Under the pieces are notes generated by a model. It was not told the origin of the DNA and made no database searches. It saw only the letters and a list, made by a program, of their open reading frames with translations. From assembly GCA_023415725.1 (NCBI GenBank), contig JAEZJR010000014.1, positions 1 through 35,572 on the forward strand: a stretch of 35,572 nucleotides of DNA, in the 5' to 3' direction. This document shows, in pieces, positions 8,283-16,236 of this stretch. The first letter of the stretch is position 1. Each line of letters starts with the position of its first letter. This DNA comes from Acidobacteriota bacterium (GTDB lineage Bacteria; Acidobacteriota; Blastocatellia; Pyrinomonadales; Pyrinomonadaceae). The translations under genes and the position numbers were made by a program.

Positions 8283-8960
8283 CTAATTCGCCTGGCCCGC
8301 TGCTGCCGTAACGGGCTGAGGTGCCGCTTTGAATGCTGCCTGTTTCAGTGGACCATGCTTCTTGTAGTAGTCCTGTACGTAACCCTTTATCTTGCGATGG
8401 AAGAGGCCCGAGAAGTATTCGTAGTTCTTCATCTCCTTGTAGGCCGTGTCGTAATCCCATCCATACTTCTCGAGACGATAGATCGCTCCGACCAATCCGG
8501 TGCGGTGCTTACCGGCCGCGCAATGGACATAGACCTTTCCGGTCGCCGGGTCGTTCATCAGTTTCATGAACTCGTCGACGCTCTCGTCTTTTGTCGTCCA
8601 GCCGGTCATCGGGATATTAACGTACTTCATCCCGAGTGCCTCGACCTTCGCCTGTTCGTAATCGGTCTTGTCCTTTCGGAGGTCGATCACCGTGGTGATA
8701 CCGAGGTCCTTCAACGCCTGGTAATCGTCAGGAGCCGGCTGTGCTCCGCGGTAGAGACGCTCGTCCATCTGGCCGAAATTCTCGATCTTGACGTTGGGGA
8801 AATGTCCGGGTGAGGTCGGTTGGCTGAAATTCACTACTGAAGTTTCGGTGGATTGTTTAGTTGTTGTTGCTGCTGCCGTTGCCGCCGGCTGGAACATCTG
8901 GGCCTGGGAAACCGTCGCGAACGCGAGAAACGCGACGAGAAGGGTGAGGTATCTTCGCAT
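8283..8960 (-). CDS. Exported tyrosine/dual-specificity phosphatase-like protein
   Basis: 225 residues with a Sec signal peptide (about 1-20, VSQAQ cleavage region). The phosphatase domain spans about 60-200. It carries the complete Cys-based phosphatase loop HCAAGKHRTG with nucleophile Cys147 and Arg153, preceded by LGITTVIDLRKD and a likely mobile loop (GWTTKDES). The substrate may be a phosphoprotein, phosphoinositide or another phosphate ester in the periplasm; the sequence does not decide. A ~30-residue Ala/Thr-rich linker follows the signal peptide, and the C terminus is Ala/Pro-rich. Transcribed alone, with a terminator after it. Confidence 0.9.
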   Translation of the reverse strand: MRRYLTLLVAFLAFATVSQAQMFQPAATAAATTTKQSTETSVVNFSQPTSPGHFPNVKIENFGQMDERLYRGAQPAPDDYQALKDLGITTVIDLRKDKTDYEQAKVEALGMKYVNIPMTGWTTKDESVDEFMKLMNDPATGKVYVHCAAGKHRTGLVGAIYRLEKYGWDYDTAYKEMKNYEYFSGLFHRKIKGYVQDYYKKHGPLKQAAFKAAPQPVTAAAGQAN

Positions 8961-9162
8961 TGATCTTTACTTCCTTTCGATACTGCGCCTGGCGGTAATG
9001 CCGGCGTGTTCCAATCTCGGCCGAGACCGAAAACCAAATTACAAGAAGGGGCGCCAGAACGATCTACGCTCTGCAAACTCAAGGTCAAACTGGCGTTGAA
9101 CAACTTGACCTTTGAAGCCTCTAATTCACAGTCCGTTGCCATTATTTTATCATTAGCGAATC

Positions 9163-10026
9163 GTGACGGAATCAAAAATTCAATTCCCGCCCGTAACCCT
9201 TGTATTGATAGCGGTTTTCCTGTGGAGCACCGGCGGGCTTTTTATCAAATCGACCACGATCGACGCGTACCAGATCACCTTTTTTCGGTCGCTTTTTGCC
9301 GCCGTCACGGTAGCATTGCTGACAAGGAAATCCGGATTGAAGATCGATCTGTTCGGGATATTCACATCTGTAATTTACGCCCTGCTTCTGTTCCTCTTCG
9401 TCTGGGCCACAAAAAAAACCACCGCTGCGAATGCGATCTTCCTTCAGTACACGGCCCCGATATACATATTGATCTTTGGACCCTTCCTCATCGGGGAGAA
9501 GTTCCACATCAGGGACCTGGTCACGGTCGTCATCGTGATAGCTGGGATGAGCTTGTTTTTCGTCGGGCAGTTGCGAATAGAGGATTACCAGGGGAACGCA
9601 GCGGCGTTGATGTCAGGTATCTTCCTGGGGCTCTACATAATGCTCCTGAGACACCCAAAGGCGGAGGGTTTTAACCCTGCCATTGCAGTTATTTACGGGA
9701 ATTTCCTATTAGCGTTGGTCAATGCCCCGGCGGGGATCTCTGCGATACCGGTGATGACGGGGATGGATTGGTTCGCGGTGACGTTTTTGGGCGTCATTCA
9801 GATCGGGATCTCTTATATTCTCTTCATCAAAGGCGTTCGAGGCGGGACGCGGCCGCTCGACGCGAGCCTGATCGGGTTCATCGAACCGCTGCTGAACCCT
9901 TTGTGGGTATTCCTTTTCGTGGGTGAGCGGCCTTCGCCCTGGGCGCTTGTCGGCGGTGCGATCATCATCGCCGCCATCGCTTTTCACACGATACGGCAGT
10001 ACGCGAAGGGGGTCGTTCTGCGGTAG
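9163..10026 (+). CDS. EamA/DMT-family transporter
   Basis: 287 residues with about ten hydrophobic segments in two EamA halves (about 5-135 and 145-280), as in the drug/metabolite transporter superfamily. It opens with VTLVLIAVFLWSTGGLFIK and the second half contains GTRPLDASLIGFIEPLLNPLWVFLFVGE, both characteristic. The only plausible start is GTG at 9163; no clear ribosome site precedes it. The substrate cannot be told from the sequence. It stands alone, facing away from the phosphatase gene and followed by a very strong hairpin. I see nothing distinct in the 8961-9162 gap. Confidence 0.9.
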   Translation: MTESKIQFPPVTLVLIAVFLWSTGGLFIKSTTIDAYQITFFRSLFAAVTVALLTRKSGLKIDLFGIFTSVIYALLLFLFVWATKKTTAANAIFLQYTAPIYILIFGPFLIGEKFHIRDLVTVVIVIAGMSLFFVGQLRIEDYQGNAAALMSGIFLGLYIMLLRHPKAEGFNPAIAVIYGNFLLALVNAPAGISAIPVMTGMDWFAVTFLGVIQIGISYILFIKGVRGGTRPLDASLIGFIEPLLNPLWVFLFVGERPSPWALVGGAIIIAAIAFHTIRQYAKGVVLR

Positions 10027-10043
10027 ATCCATCAGCGCTTGAA

Positions 10044-10089
10044 GCAATAAAGGGACAGGGTCGGTATGGCGACCCTGTCCCTTTATTGC
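10044..10089. terminator. Perfect 20-bp hairpin between convergent genes
   Basis: Arms 10044-10063 and 10070-10089 are exact reverse complements with a 6-nt loop (gtatgg). The stem ends in aataaaggg/ccctttatt, so a T-rich or A-rich edge is present on both strands. It lies between the EamA stop and the end of the next gene on the opposite strand and probably terminates both. The length and perfection are unusual for a plain terminator and also fit a REP-like element. Confidence 0.7.
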
Positions 10090-10107
10090 TATTTCATATT
10101 ACAAGTA

Positions 10108-10563
10108 TCAGCGGTCGAAACCATCCGTGCTCATTCGCCTTAGCGCTTTCGCCATCGCATCGGTCAAAACGGTAAGAGCGTCCGACATCACCGATTGCCG
10201 GTCGATCGTTACCCGGAAGGTAAAAACCCCTTTAGAAAGGTCTTTCGCCTTCATGTTTTTTACATACCAGTTCCCGATCCCGGTCATTCCGCTGACGCGG
10301 AGCGAGATCGGCTGCTCGACCAACTCAGGCTGCAGGCCTGGCGTGTTGAAATAGATATCGACGACGGCGTTCGGATTGACCGGCGGCTTGTGGAGCAAAA
10401 CGTGAATGGGTACAACCTCGCCCAAAGCGGCCTGATTGCGGCCCCATTTTGCCGACTTGATCAATGAGTTTGGTGTCGCGGGTTTCTGCAGTTCCCTGTT
10501 CTGCGCGTTCGGGGCCGGCGGAACGGGGCCTCTGCCACGGCCGATCCCTCCTAGATATGACAT
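10108..10563 (-). CDS. Protein of unknown function
   Basis: 151 residues with no signal peptide or membrane segment. I do not recognise the family. After a Gly/Pro-rich N terminus (about 1-30), residues ~40-125 alternate in a way that suggests a beta-sandwich: VVPIHVLLHKPPVNPNAVVDIYFNT, then LVEQPISLRVSGMTGIGNWYVKNM, then GVFTFRVTIDRQSV. A helical C terminus follows. Codon use looks like its neighbours and the strong hairpin behind it fits a real gene. It is transcribed alone, divergent from pckG. Confidence 0.6.
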   Translation of the reverse strand: MSYLGGIGRGRGPVPPAPNAQNRELQKPATPNSLIKSAKWGRNQAALGEVVPIHVLLHKPPVNPNAVVDIYFNTPGLQPELVEQPISLRVSGMTGIGNWYVKNMKAKDLSKGVFTFRVTIDRQSVMSDALTVLTDAMAKALRRMSTDGFDR

Positions 10564-10689
10564 ATTTATCGCTCCTGAAGGCTATTTTTATAAATGCGGT
10601 GGGACGGCTTGTGAGGTCCCGTGCCTTCTAACGCGTTCAGGAATGGGGATTTATATCAGGCCCGGCCCACCGATCCATTAACTTTCTGG

Positions 10690-10742
10690 TTATCTTGTGA
10701 TAATCTTTTCAAATACTTGCAAATAGTGGCCTTTATTGGCCA
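10690..10742. promoter_or_regulatory. Two inverted repeats upstream of pckG
   Basis: TTATC-N4-GATAA at 10690-10703 and TGGCC-N6-GGCCA at 10727-10742 lie in an AT-rich stretch within about 110 bases of the pckG start. TTGCAA at 10717-10722 could be a -35 element. They are candidate operators; no regulator is identified. Confidence 0.3.
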
Positions 10743-10795
10743 TTTCATCTTATTACGAACAGCTTTAATTAAATATTTGGCCCATTTACACAACT

Positions 10796-12685
10796 ATGGC
10801 GAATTACACTATTCCCGAGAATATCAAGAACGAAGAATTGAAGCGCTGGGTTACGGATATTGCCGAACTGTGTGAGCCGGATGCGGTATATCTGTGCGAC
10901 GGTTCGCAGGAGGAGTACGACCGTCTCTGCCAGGAGATGGTCGACGCCGGCACGTTCATCAAGCTGAACGCGGAAAAGAGGCCGAACAGCTTCCTCGCAC
11001 GCTCGCACCCTTCGGACGTGGCCCGTGTGGAGGACCGCACCTACATATGCTCGCTGTCAAAAGGCGACGCCGGCCCGACGAACAACTGGATGGCGCCGAA
11101 GGAAATGAAGGCCATCCTAACGCCCAAGTTCCGGGGTTCGATGCACGGGCGGACGATGTACGTGATCCCGTTCTGCATGGGCCCGATCGGATCCCCGATC
11201 TCGCAATTCGGCGTTCAGATCACCGATTCGCCTTACGTTGTGGTGAACATGCAGATCATGACCCGCATGGGGCAGAAAGCTCTTGACGCCATGGGCGACG
11301 GTGAATTCGTGCACTGCCTGCACTCGGTCGGTATGCCGCTCGAACCAGGCCAGCAGGATGTACCGTGGCCTTGCTCGCCCGACCCGAAGGACAAGTACAT
11401 CGTTCATTTCCCCGAGGAAAGGTCGATCATCTCATACGGCTCGGGTTACGGCGGGAACGCACTTCTCGGGAAGAAGTGCCTCGCACTTCGTATCGCTTCG
11501 ACACTCGGTCGGGAGCAGGGCTGGCTAGCGGAGCACATGCTGATCGTCGGCGTTAAATCGCCGGACGGACATAAGGATTACGTTTGCGCGGCCTTCCCTT
11601 CGGCCTGCGGCAAAACGAATTTCGCGATGCTGATCCCGCCCAAGCCGTTCCAGGAAGAAGGCTGGGAGATCACGACGGTCGGCGACGACATCGCATGGAT
11701 CAAGCCGGACGAGCACGGCAAGCTGCACGCGATCAACCCAGAAGCCGGATTCTTCGGCGTAGCCCCTGGCACCAACTACAAGACGAATCCGAACGCGATG
11801 GATTCGATCCGCGAGAACACGATCTTCACGAACGTGGCACTCACGGACGACGGCGACGTCTGGTGGGAAGGAATGGACGGCGAAGCTCCGGCGCATGCCA
11901 TCGACTGGCAGGGTAATGACTGGACGCCCGCGAGCGACAAGCCCGCGGCCCACCCGAACGCACGCTTCACCGCTCCGATCACGCAGTGCCCCGTGGTCGA
12001 TCCGGACTTTGATAATCCGAAGGGCGTGCCGGTCTCGGCGTTCATCTTCGGGGGTCGCCGCAATTCTGTGGTGCCGCTGATCCAGCAGTCGTTCAACTGG
12101 GCTTTCGGCGTTTACATGGCCGCGACGATGGGCTCGGAGATGACGGCCGCAGCATTTGGCAACATCGGCGAGGTCCGCCGCGACCCGTTTGCGATGCTGC
12201 CGTTCGCCGGTTACCACATGGGCGACTACTTCGCCCACTGGCTCGACTTCGGGCGTCAGATCCCCGAACCGCCGAGGATCTTCTCGGTGAACTGGTTCCG
12301 CAAGGACGAGAACGGCAAATTCGCTTGGCCGGGGTATGGCGAGAACATGCGCGTGCTGAAATGGATCGTCGAACGCTCGCGCGGTAAGTCGAAGGGTACG
12401 GAGACGCCGCTCGGTTGGATGCCGCGTTTCGAGGACATGGACTGGCGCGGGCTCGATTTCAGCAAGGAGCAGTGGGAAAAGGTGATGAGCCTCGACCGCG
12501 ACATCTGGCTGAAGGAGATCGCCATGCATGACGACCTTTTCTTCAAGCTATATGACCGGCTGCCGAAGGAAATGACTTTCATCCGTGAGCTGCTCGTCTC
12601 GAATCTCTGGCGTTCGCCCGAGTTGGGACTCGCCGCACCGCGGCCCGAACCTTCCGAGGAAACTAAAGCGGTGGCGCAAGGGTGA
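10796..12685 (+). CDS. pckG: Phosphoenolpyruvate carboxykinase (GTP)
   Basis: 629 residues, typical of the GTP-dependent family. It interconverts oxaloacetate + GTP and PEP + GDP + CO2 and is the usual entry to gluconeogenesis. The P-loop FPSACGKTN holds the catalytic Cys271 and Lys273. TTVGDDIAW is the metal-binding kinase-2 motif, and FGGRRNSVVPL and the PRIFSVNWFRKDENG nucleotide-binding region are present. The N terminus (ARSHPSDVARVEDRTYICS) is also characteristic. Single gene with its own terminator; possible operators upstream. It ends with TGA, showing that TGA is an ordinary stop here. Confidence 0.97.
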   Translation: MANYTIPENIKNEELKRWVTDIAELCEPDAVYLCDGSQEEYDRLCQEMVDAGTFIKLNAEKRPNSFLARSHPSDVARVEDRTYICSLSKGDAGPTNNWMAPKEMKAILTPKFRGSMHGRTMYVIPFCMGPIGSPISQFGVQITDSPYVVVNMQIMTRMGQKALDAMGDGEFVHCLHSVGMPLEPGQQDVPWPCSPDPKDKYIVHFPEERSIISYGSGYGGNALLGKKCLALRIASTLGREQGWLAEHMLIVGVKSPDGHKDYVCAAFPSACGKTNFAMLIPPKPFQEEGWEITTVGDDIAWIKPDEHGKLHAINPEAGFFGVAPGTNYKTNPNAMDSIRENTIFTNVALTDDGDVWWEGMDGEAPAHAIDWQGNDWTPASDKPAAHPNARFTAPITQCPVVDPDFDNPKGVPVSAFIFGGRRNSVVPLIQQSFNWAFGVYMAATMGSEMTAAAFGNIGEVRRDPFAMLPFAGYHMGDYFAHWLDFGRQIPEPPRIFSVNWFRKDENGKFAWPGYGENMRVLKWIVERSRGKSKGTETPLGWMPRFEDMDWRGLDFSKEQWEKVMSLDRDIWLKEIAMHDDLFFKLYDRLPKEMTFIRELLVSNLWRSPELGLAAPRPEPSEETKAVAQG

Positions 12686-12704
12686 CCGATCGAAAACAGT
12701 AAAG

Positions 12705-12735
12705 AAAAGCGGAGGTTAGGGCCTCCGCTTTTTTT
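12705..12735 (+). terminator. Rho-independent terminator of pckG
   Basis: An 11-bp stem (12705-12715 with 12722-12732, aaaagcggagg/cctccgctttt), a 6-nt loop and a run of seven T, 19 bases after the pckG stop. Confidence 0.92.
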
Positions 12736-12831
12736 GATTTCGCATTTGCTTCCGAGTTCACTTTCCGAGTAGTGTTCTGTTGAAAACAAAAGGTTTACAT
12801 CGCCAACGCTATATATTAAATAAAACCAGAG

Positions 12832-13932
12832 ATGTGGATACTGATGTTTATACTCGGGGCCGTGGCGATAATCGCGACCGCACTCCCAATATCGCGGCAT
12901 CCGGCGTGGTGGATAAGGGTTCTGGACTTCCCCCGACTCCAGATCTTCTTTATCGGCCTGGTCGCACTGCTCGGATATGCTATCTTTACGCCGGTGTTCG
13001 ACGGGACCGGGATCGTATTCACGATCCTTCTTCTCGCGTCACTGGGATACCAGGCGTACATGATCTACCCGTACACCCCACTTGTCCGCCCGCAAACCCA
13101 GCGTTGCAAACATCCTGACCCGAATAACACCCTGTCGATCCTGTTCGCCAACGTTCTGCAGGACAATCGCGACGCGTACACCTTGCGCCGGATCATTCGA
13201 AGGAACGACGCAGACCTCGTCCTGCTCGTCGAAACGGACGGATGGTGGATCAAGCAGGTCAGGGGCGAGTTCAGCGAACATCCCTATCAGGTGCTGCATC
13301 CCCTCGATAACACCTACGGGATGGCGCTGTTTTCGCGTCTGGAGCTTATCGACCCGAAGGTGGAGTACCTTATAGAGGAAGGCGTTCCCTCGATCCGCGG
13401 GCGTGCAAGGCTTCGTTCCGGCAGGATCATAGAGATCCGCTGCCTCCATCCGCCCCCGCCGATCCCGAACCTTGCGGAAACCTCGGAACCGCGGGATGCG
13501 GAGTTGATCATCGTCGGGAAGGAAAACCGGGATAACAACTTGCCATTCGTGGTGTTTGGCGATCTTAACGATGTGGCGTGGTCGCGGACCAACTACCTGT
13601 TCCAGAACATCAGCGGGTTGCTCGACCCGCGAGTGGGCCGCGGCTTCTATCACACCTTCCATGCAAAACTGCCGTTCCTGCGGTTACCGCTCGATCATCT
13701 GTTCCATTCGAAGCATTTCCGCCTCGTTGAGTTCCGGCGTTTGGGATACTTCGGGTCGGACCATTTCCCTGTATTTGTGAAGCTGTGCTGGGAAGGCGAC
13801 GCTGAATTTGCACAGGAGGAACTCACTCCAACACAGGAGGAGGTTGAAGAAGCTGAAGAAACGGCCGAGTACGCCGATTTCACCCCGGAGCGGCCCGATC
13901 CACCTTTCATCCTGAATGAGCCTGCAAAATAG
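12832..13932 (+). CDS. Membrane-anchored endonuclease/exonuclease/phosphatase-family protein
   Basis: 366 residues. Two to three membrane segments fill about 1-80, followed by an EEP-fold domain (about 98-325). Catalytic residues are in place: Glu134 (LLVETDGWW), Asp244/Asn246 (FGDLND), Asp288-His289 (PLDHLF) and the final Asp310-His311 (GSDHFPV). The family includes DNases, sphingomyelinases and phosphoinositide phosphatases; a membrane-tethered member could act on lipids or extracellular nucleic acid, and the substrate is not decided by sequence. The C-terminal 40 residues are acidic and Glu-rich. A TTTACA-N17-TAAATA pair at 12794-12822 may be the promoter and would leave almost no leader. 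The MFS gene follows directly. Confidence 0.9.
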   Translation: MWILMFILGAVAIIATALPISRHPAWWIRVLDFPRLQIFFIGLVALLGYAIFTPVFDGTGIVFTILLLASLGYQAYMIYPYTPLVRPQTQRCKHPDPNNTLSILFANVLQDNRDAYTLRRIIRRNDADLVLLVETDGWWIKQVRGEFSEHPYQVLHPLDNTYGMALFSRLELIDPKVEYLIEEGVPSIRGRARLRSGRIIEIRCLHPPPPIPNLAETSEPRDAELIIVGKENRDNNLPFVVFGDLNDVAWSRTNYLFQNISGLLDPRVGRGFYHTFHAKLPFLRLPLDHLFHSKHFRLVEFRRLGYFGSDHFPVFVKLCWEGDAEFAQEELTPTQEEVEEAEETAEYADFTPERPDPPFILNEPAK

Positions 13933-13992
13933 ACGTATGTGCGATTCCGTACGCTTGCCCGTGCCGCCGCGCAATATCATTTACTTTTTGGG

Positions 13993-15351
13993 ATGGAAGC
14001 CACGAACGCAGAAGCGAATCTAGATCAGGAGCCGCGACCCTCCCGCCTTCCGGCGACGTTCCGGGCCCTTCGACACAGAAACTTTCAGCTCTTTTTCGCG
14101 GGCCAGTTCATTTCCCTGACTGGCACGTGGATGCAAACCGTTGCTCAGAGCTGGCTGGTTTATCGCCTGACCGGTTCGGTCGTGCTGCTTGGAATGATCG
14201 GATTCGCGTCGCAGTTCCCCGTCTTCCTACTTACACCTATTGGCGGGGCCGTTGCGGATAGATACAACCGTCATCGGATACTTCTGCTGACCCAATCGAT
14301 CGCGATGTGCCTCGCGTTCGTACTGGCTTTTCTCACGTTAACGGAACGCGTCGAGATCTGGCATTTGTTCGTGGTGGCGTCCGGGTTCGGCATCGCGAAC
14401 GCCTTCGATATCCCGACGCGGCAGGCTTTCGCGGTGGACATGGTCGGGAAGGAGGACCTGATCAACGCGATCGCTCTGAACTCGTCCATGTTCAACGGGG
14501 CTCGCATCGTCGGCCCGGCAATAGCTGGCATCGTGGTCGCGGCCGTAGGGGAAGGGTGGTGCTTCTTCGGCAACGCGGTCAGCTATATCGGTGTACTCTC
14601 AGGATTGCTGATGATGAGGATCACGCCGGTCGTGCGCCCGCGGACGGGTTCCACGTTCAGCAACATCGCGGAAGGTTTCGGTTACGTTATAAAGACGAAG
14701 CCGGTGCTCGCACTGCTGCTTTTGCTGGGCGTCGTGAGCTTAATGGGGATGCCGTACGCGGTGTTGATGCCCATCTTCGCGGATCAGATACTTGGCGGCG
14801 GTTCCAGCACGCTGGGATTCCTGATGGGCGCGAGCGGGATCGGGGCCCTCAGCGCTGCTCTAGTGATGGCGTCGCGCAAGCATGTGTTCGGGCTGGGAAG
14901 ATGGATCGTGCTTGCGTGCGGCGGTTTTGGGATCTCGTTGATCCTTTTCTCACTGTCGCGAAGCTTTTGGCTTTCCGCACTGATCCTCATTCCGGTTGGA
15001 TACGGAATGATGACGCAGATGTCCTCATCGAACACGCTGATCCAGGCGATGATCCCCGACGAACTTCGCGGCCGGGTGATGTCGGTCTATTCGATGATGT
15101 TCATGGGCCTCGCTCCGCTCGGATCCCTTCTCGCAGGGACTCTGGCAGGAGTGATCGGGGCTCCCGAGACAGTTGCACTCGGCGGTATCGTTTGCATCAT
15201 CGCAGCGCTCATTTTCAGGTACCTTGCCGCACCGCTGCAGGAAGAAGGTCGAAGGATGATCGTTTCCATGCAGATGACGGGCGGCGAACCCGCCTCCAAG
15301 GCGATCGGGCACATACCGCCCAGCGCAGAACCGGCAGGCAGCCGAACCTGA
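13993..15351 (+). CDS. MFS transporter, EntS/MFS_3-like exporter
   Basis: 452 residues from the ATG at 13993; a GTG at 13939 in the same frame would add 18 residues, but these are unlike the family N terminus. About twelve membrane segments. FRALRHRNFQLFFAGQFISLTGTWMQTVAQSWLVYRLTGS is the classic opening of this group, with GGAVADRYNRHRIL as the loop 2-3 MFS motif and ELRGRVMSVYSMMFMGLAPLGSLLAG in the second half. Members export siderophores or drugs; the substrate here is unknown. It begins about 60 bases after the EEP gene and may be co-transcribed with it. Confidence 0.92.
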   Translation: MEATNAEANLDQEPRPSRLPATFRALRHRNFQLFFAGQFISLTGTWMQTVAQSWLVYRLTGSVVLLGMIGFASQFPVFLLTPIGGAVADRYNRHRILLLTQSIAMCLAFVLAFLTLTERVEIWHLFVVASGFGIANAFDIPTRQAFAVDMVGKEDLINAIALNSSMFNGARIVGPAIAGIVVAAVGEGWCFFGNAVSYIGVLSGLLMMRITPVVRPRTGSTFSNIAEGFGYVIKTKPVLALLLLLGVVSLMGMPYAVLMPIFADQILGGGSSTLGFLMGASGIGALSAALVMASRKHVFGLGRWIVLACGGFGISLILFSLSRSFWLSALILIPVGYGMMTQMSSSNTLIQAMIPDELRGRVMSVYSMMFMGLAPLGSLLAGTLAGVIGAPETVALGGIVCIIAALIFRYLAAPLQEEGRRMIVSMQMTGGEPASKAIGHIPPSAEPAGSRT

Positions 15352-15380
15352 ACCTTGTTCCCTTTTGGTCAAAATTTTTA

Positions 15381-15386
15381 TATAAT
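15381..15386 (+). promoter_or_regulatory. Putative -10 element upstream of the Bax-inhibitor-1 gene
   Basis: A perfect TATAAT lies 58 bases before the ATG, in an AT-rich pocket. The best -35 (TTGTTC at 15355-15360) is spaced 20 bases away, so only the -10 is convincing. Confidence 0.4.
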
Positions 15387-15444
15387 CCGACAAAAGCGAA
15401 TCCGGTAAACGTTTCAACCCGATCCAAAATCTAAATTTCTAAAT

Positions 15445-16155
15445 ATGAACGAATACGCAACATCATTCGGCAATTCGGCGGCTGATGCTCTACCTGAACA
15501 AAGGGCGAGATTCATCCGCAACACGTACATGCTGTTGGCGGCAGCGATCCTTGCATTTGTCGTGATCGAGGGGCTCCTCTGGGTTTCCGGGGCGGCGATC
15601 GAGATCCTGTCAGTATTGACAATGGGCGGGAGCATGGGATGGCTGTTAGTACTTGCGGCATTCATGGGCGTGTCCTTCTTGGCCAACCGGTGGGCGATGT
15701 CCGATACATCGACGGGAACTCAGCTTCTCGGGCTGGGATTGTACGTTGTGGCGGAGGCGGTTATTTTCGTGCCGCTGATCGGTTACGCGATGTATGCGTC
15801 CGGGGATTTTTCAGTTCTCGCGAAGGCGGGCATTGTTACGGTCGGATTATTCCTCGGCCTAACGGCTACCGTGTTTCTGACACGAAGTGACTTCTCGTTC
15901 CTCGGGCCGATCCTCGCGATCGGCGGGTTCGTGGCTTTAGGATTCATCGTGGCAAGCGCACTGTTCGGGTTCTCGCTGGGCAGTCTTTTCGCGTTCGTCA
16001 TGGTGGCTTTCGCCGGCACTGCGATCCTTTACAACACGTCCAACGTGCTTCACCAGTACAATCCTAACCAGCACGTGGCGGCGTCGCTTACGCTTTTCGC
16101 CAGCATCGCACTGCTTTTCTGGTACATCCTGAGCATCTTCAGCTCGCGAGATTAA
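15445..16155 (+). CDS. Bax inhibitor-1 / YccA family membrane protein
   Basis: 236 residues with seven hydrophobic segments, as in BI-1 (UPF0005, YccA/YbhL) proteins. Family features are the N-terminal RNTYMLLAAAILAFVVIEGLL, the glycine-rich TVGLFLGLTATVFLTRSDFSFLG and the C-terminal TAILYNTSNVLHQYNPNQHVAASLTLFASIALLFWYIL containing the conserved acidic/polar helix region. Bacterial members act as proton-sensitive Ca2+ leak channels or interact with FtsH; the role here is not known. It lies just upstream of the selenoprotein peroxiredoxin, separated by a hairpin that is probably a terminator. Confidence 0.93.
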   Translation: MNEYATSFGNSAADALPEQRARFIRNTYMLLAAAILAFVVIEGLLWVSGAAIEILSVLTMGGSMGWLLVLAAFMGVSFLANRWAMSDTSTGTQLLGLGLYVVAEAVIFVPLIGYAMYASGDFSVLAKAGIVTVGLFLGLTATVFLTRSDFSFLGPILAIGGFVALGFIVASALFGFSLGSLFAFVMVAFAGTAILYNTSNVLHQYNPNQHVAASLTLFASIALLFWYILSIFSSRD

Positions 16156-16181
16156 CCTGCAACGCTAATGCGTGCTATAGT
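16152..16181 (+). promoter_or_regulatory. Putative promoter of the peroxiredoxin gene
   Basis: TTAACC (16152-16157), an 18-base spacer and TATAGT (16176-16181). It overlaps the end of the preceding gene and would start transcription near the hairpin at 16185, about 50 bases before the peroxiredoxin ATG. Confidence 0.35.
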
Positions 16182-16184
16182 TTC

Positions 16185-16216
16185 GGAGTCCGGATCGAGA
16201 GGTTCGGGCTCCTTTT
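16185..16216 (+). terminator. Hairpin with T tract ahead of the peroxiredoxin gene
   Basis: An 8-bp stem (16185-16192 with 16205-16212, one G-T pair) is followed by four T. It may terminate the Bax-inhibitor transcript or, if transcription starts at the TATAGT just upstream, act as a leader hairpin. Confidence 0.55.
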
Positions 16217-16236
16217 CATTTCACAAGGAGGAATCA

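Noticed and set aside
11525..12529. Long open frame (334 codons) on the minus strand inside pckG
   Set aside because: It is antisense to a certain gene, is rich in Arg/His/Asp as expected for a shadow of GC-rich coding DNA, and shows no domain.
13939..13992. GTG start for the MFS transporter adding 18 residues
   Set aside because: The added residues are not like the family N terminus and no ribosome site precedes the GTG; ATG 13993 fits better.
14307..15434. Long plus-strand frame (375 codons) overlapping the MFS gene
   Set aside because: It is the shifted frame of a clear 12-segment transporter and is Arg/Asp-rich with no domain.
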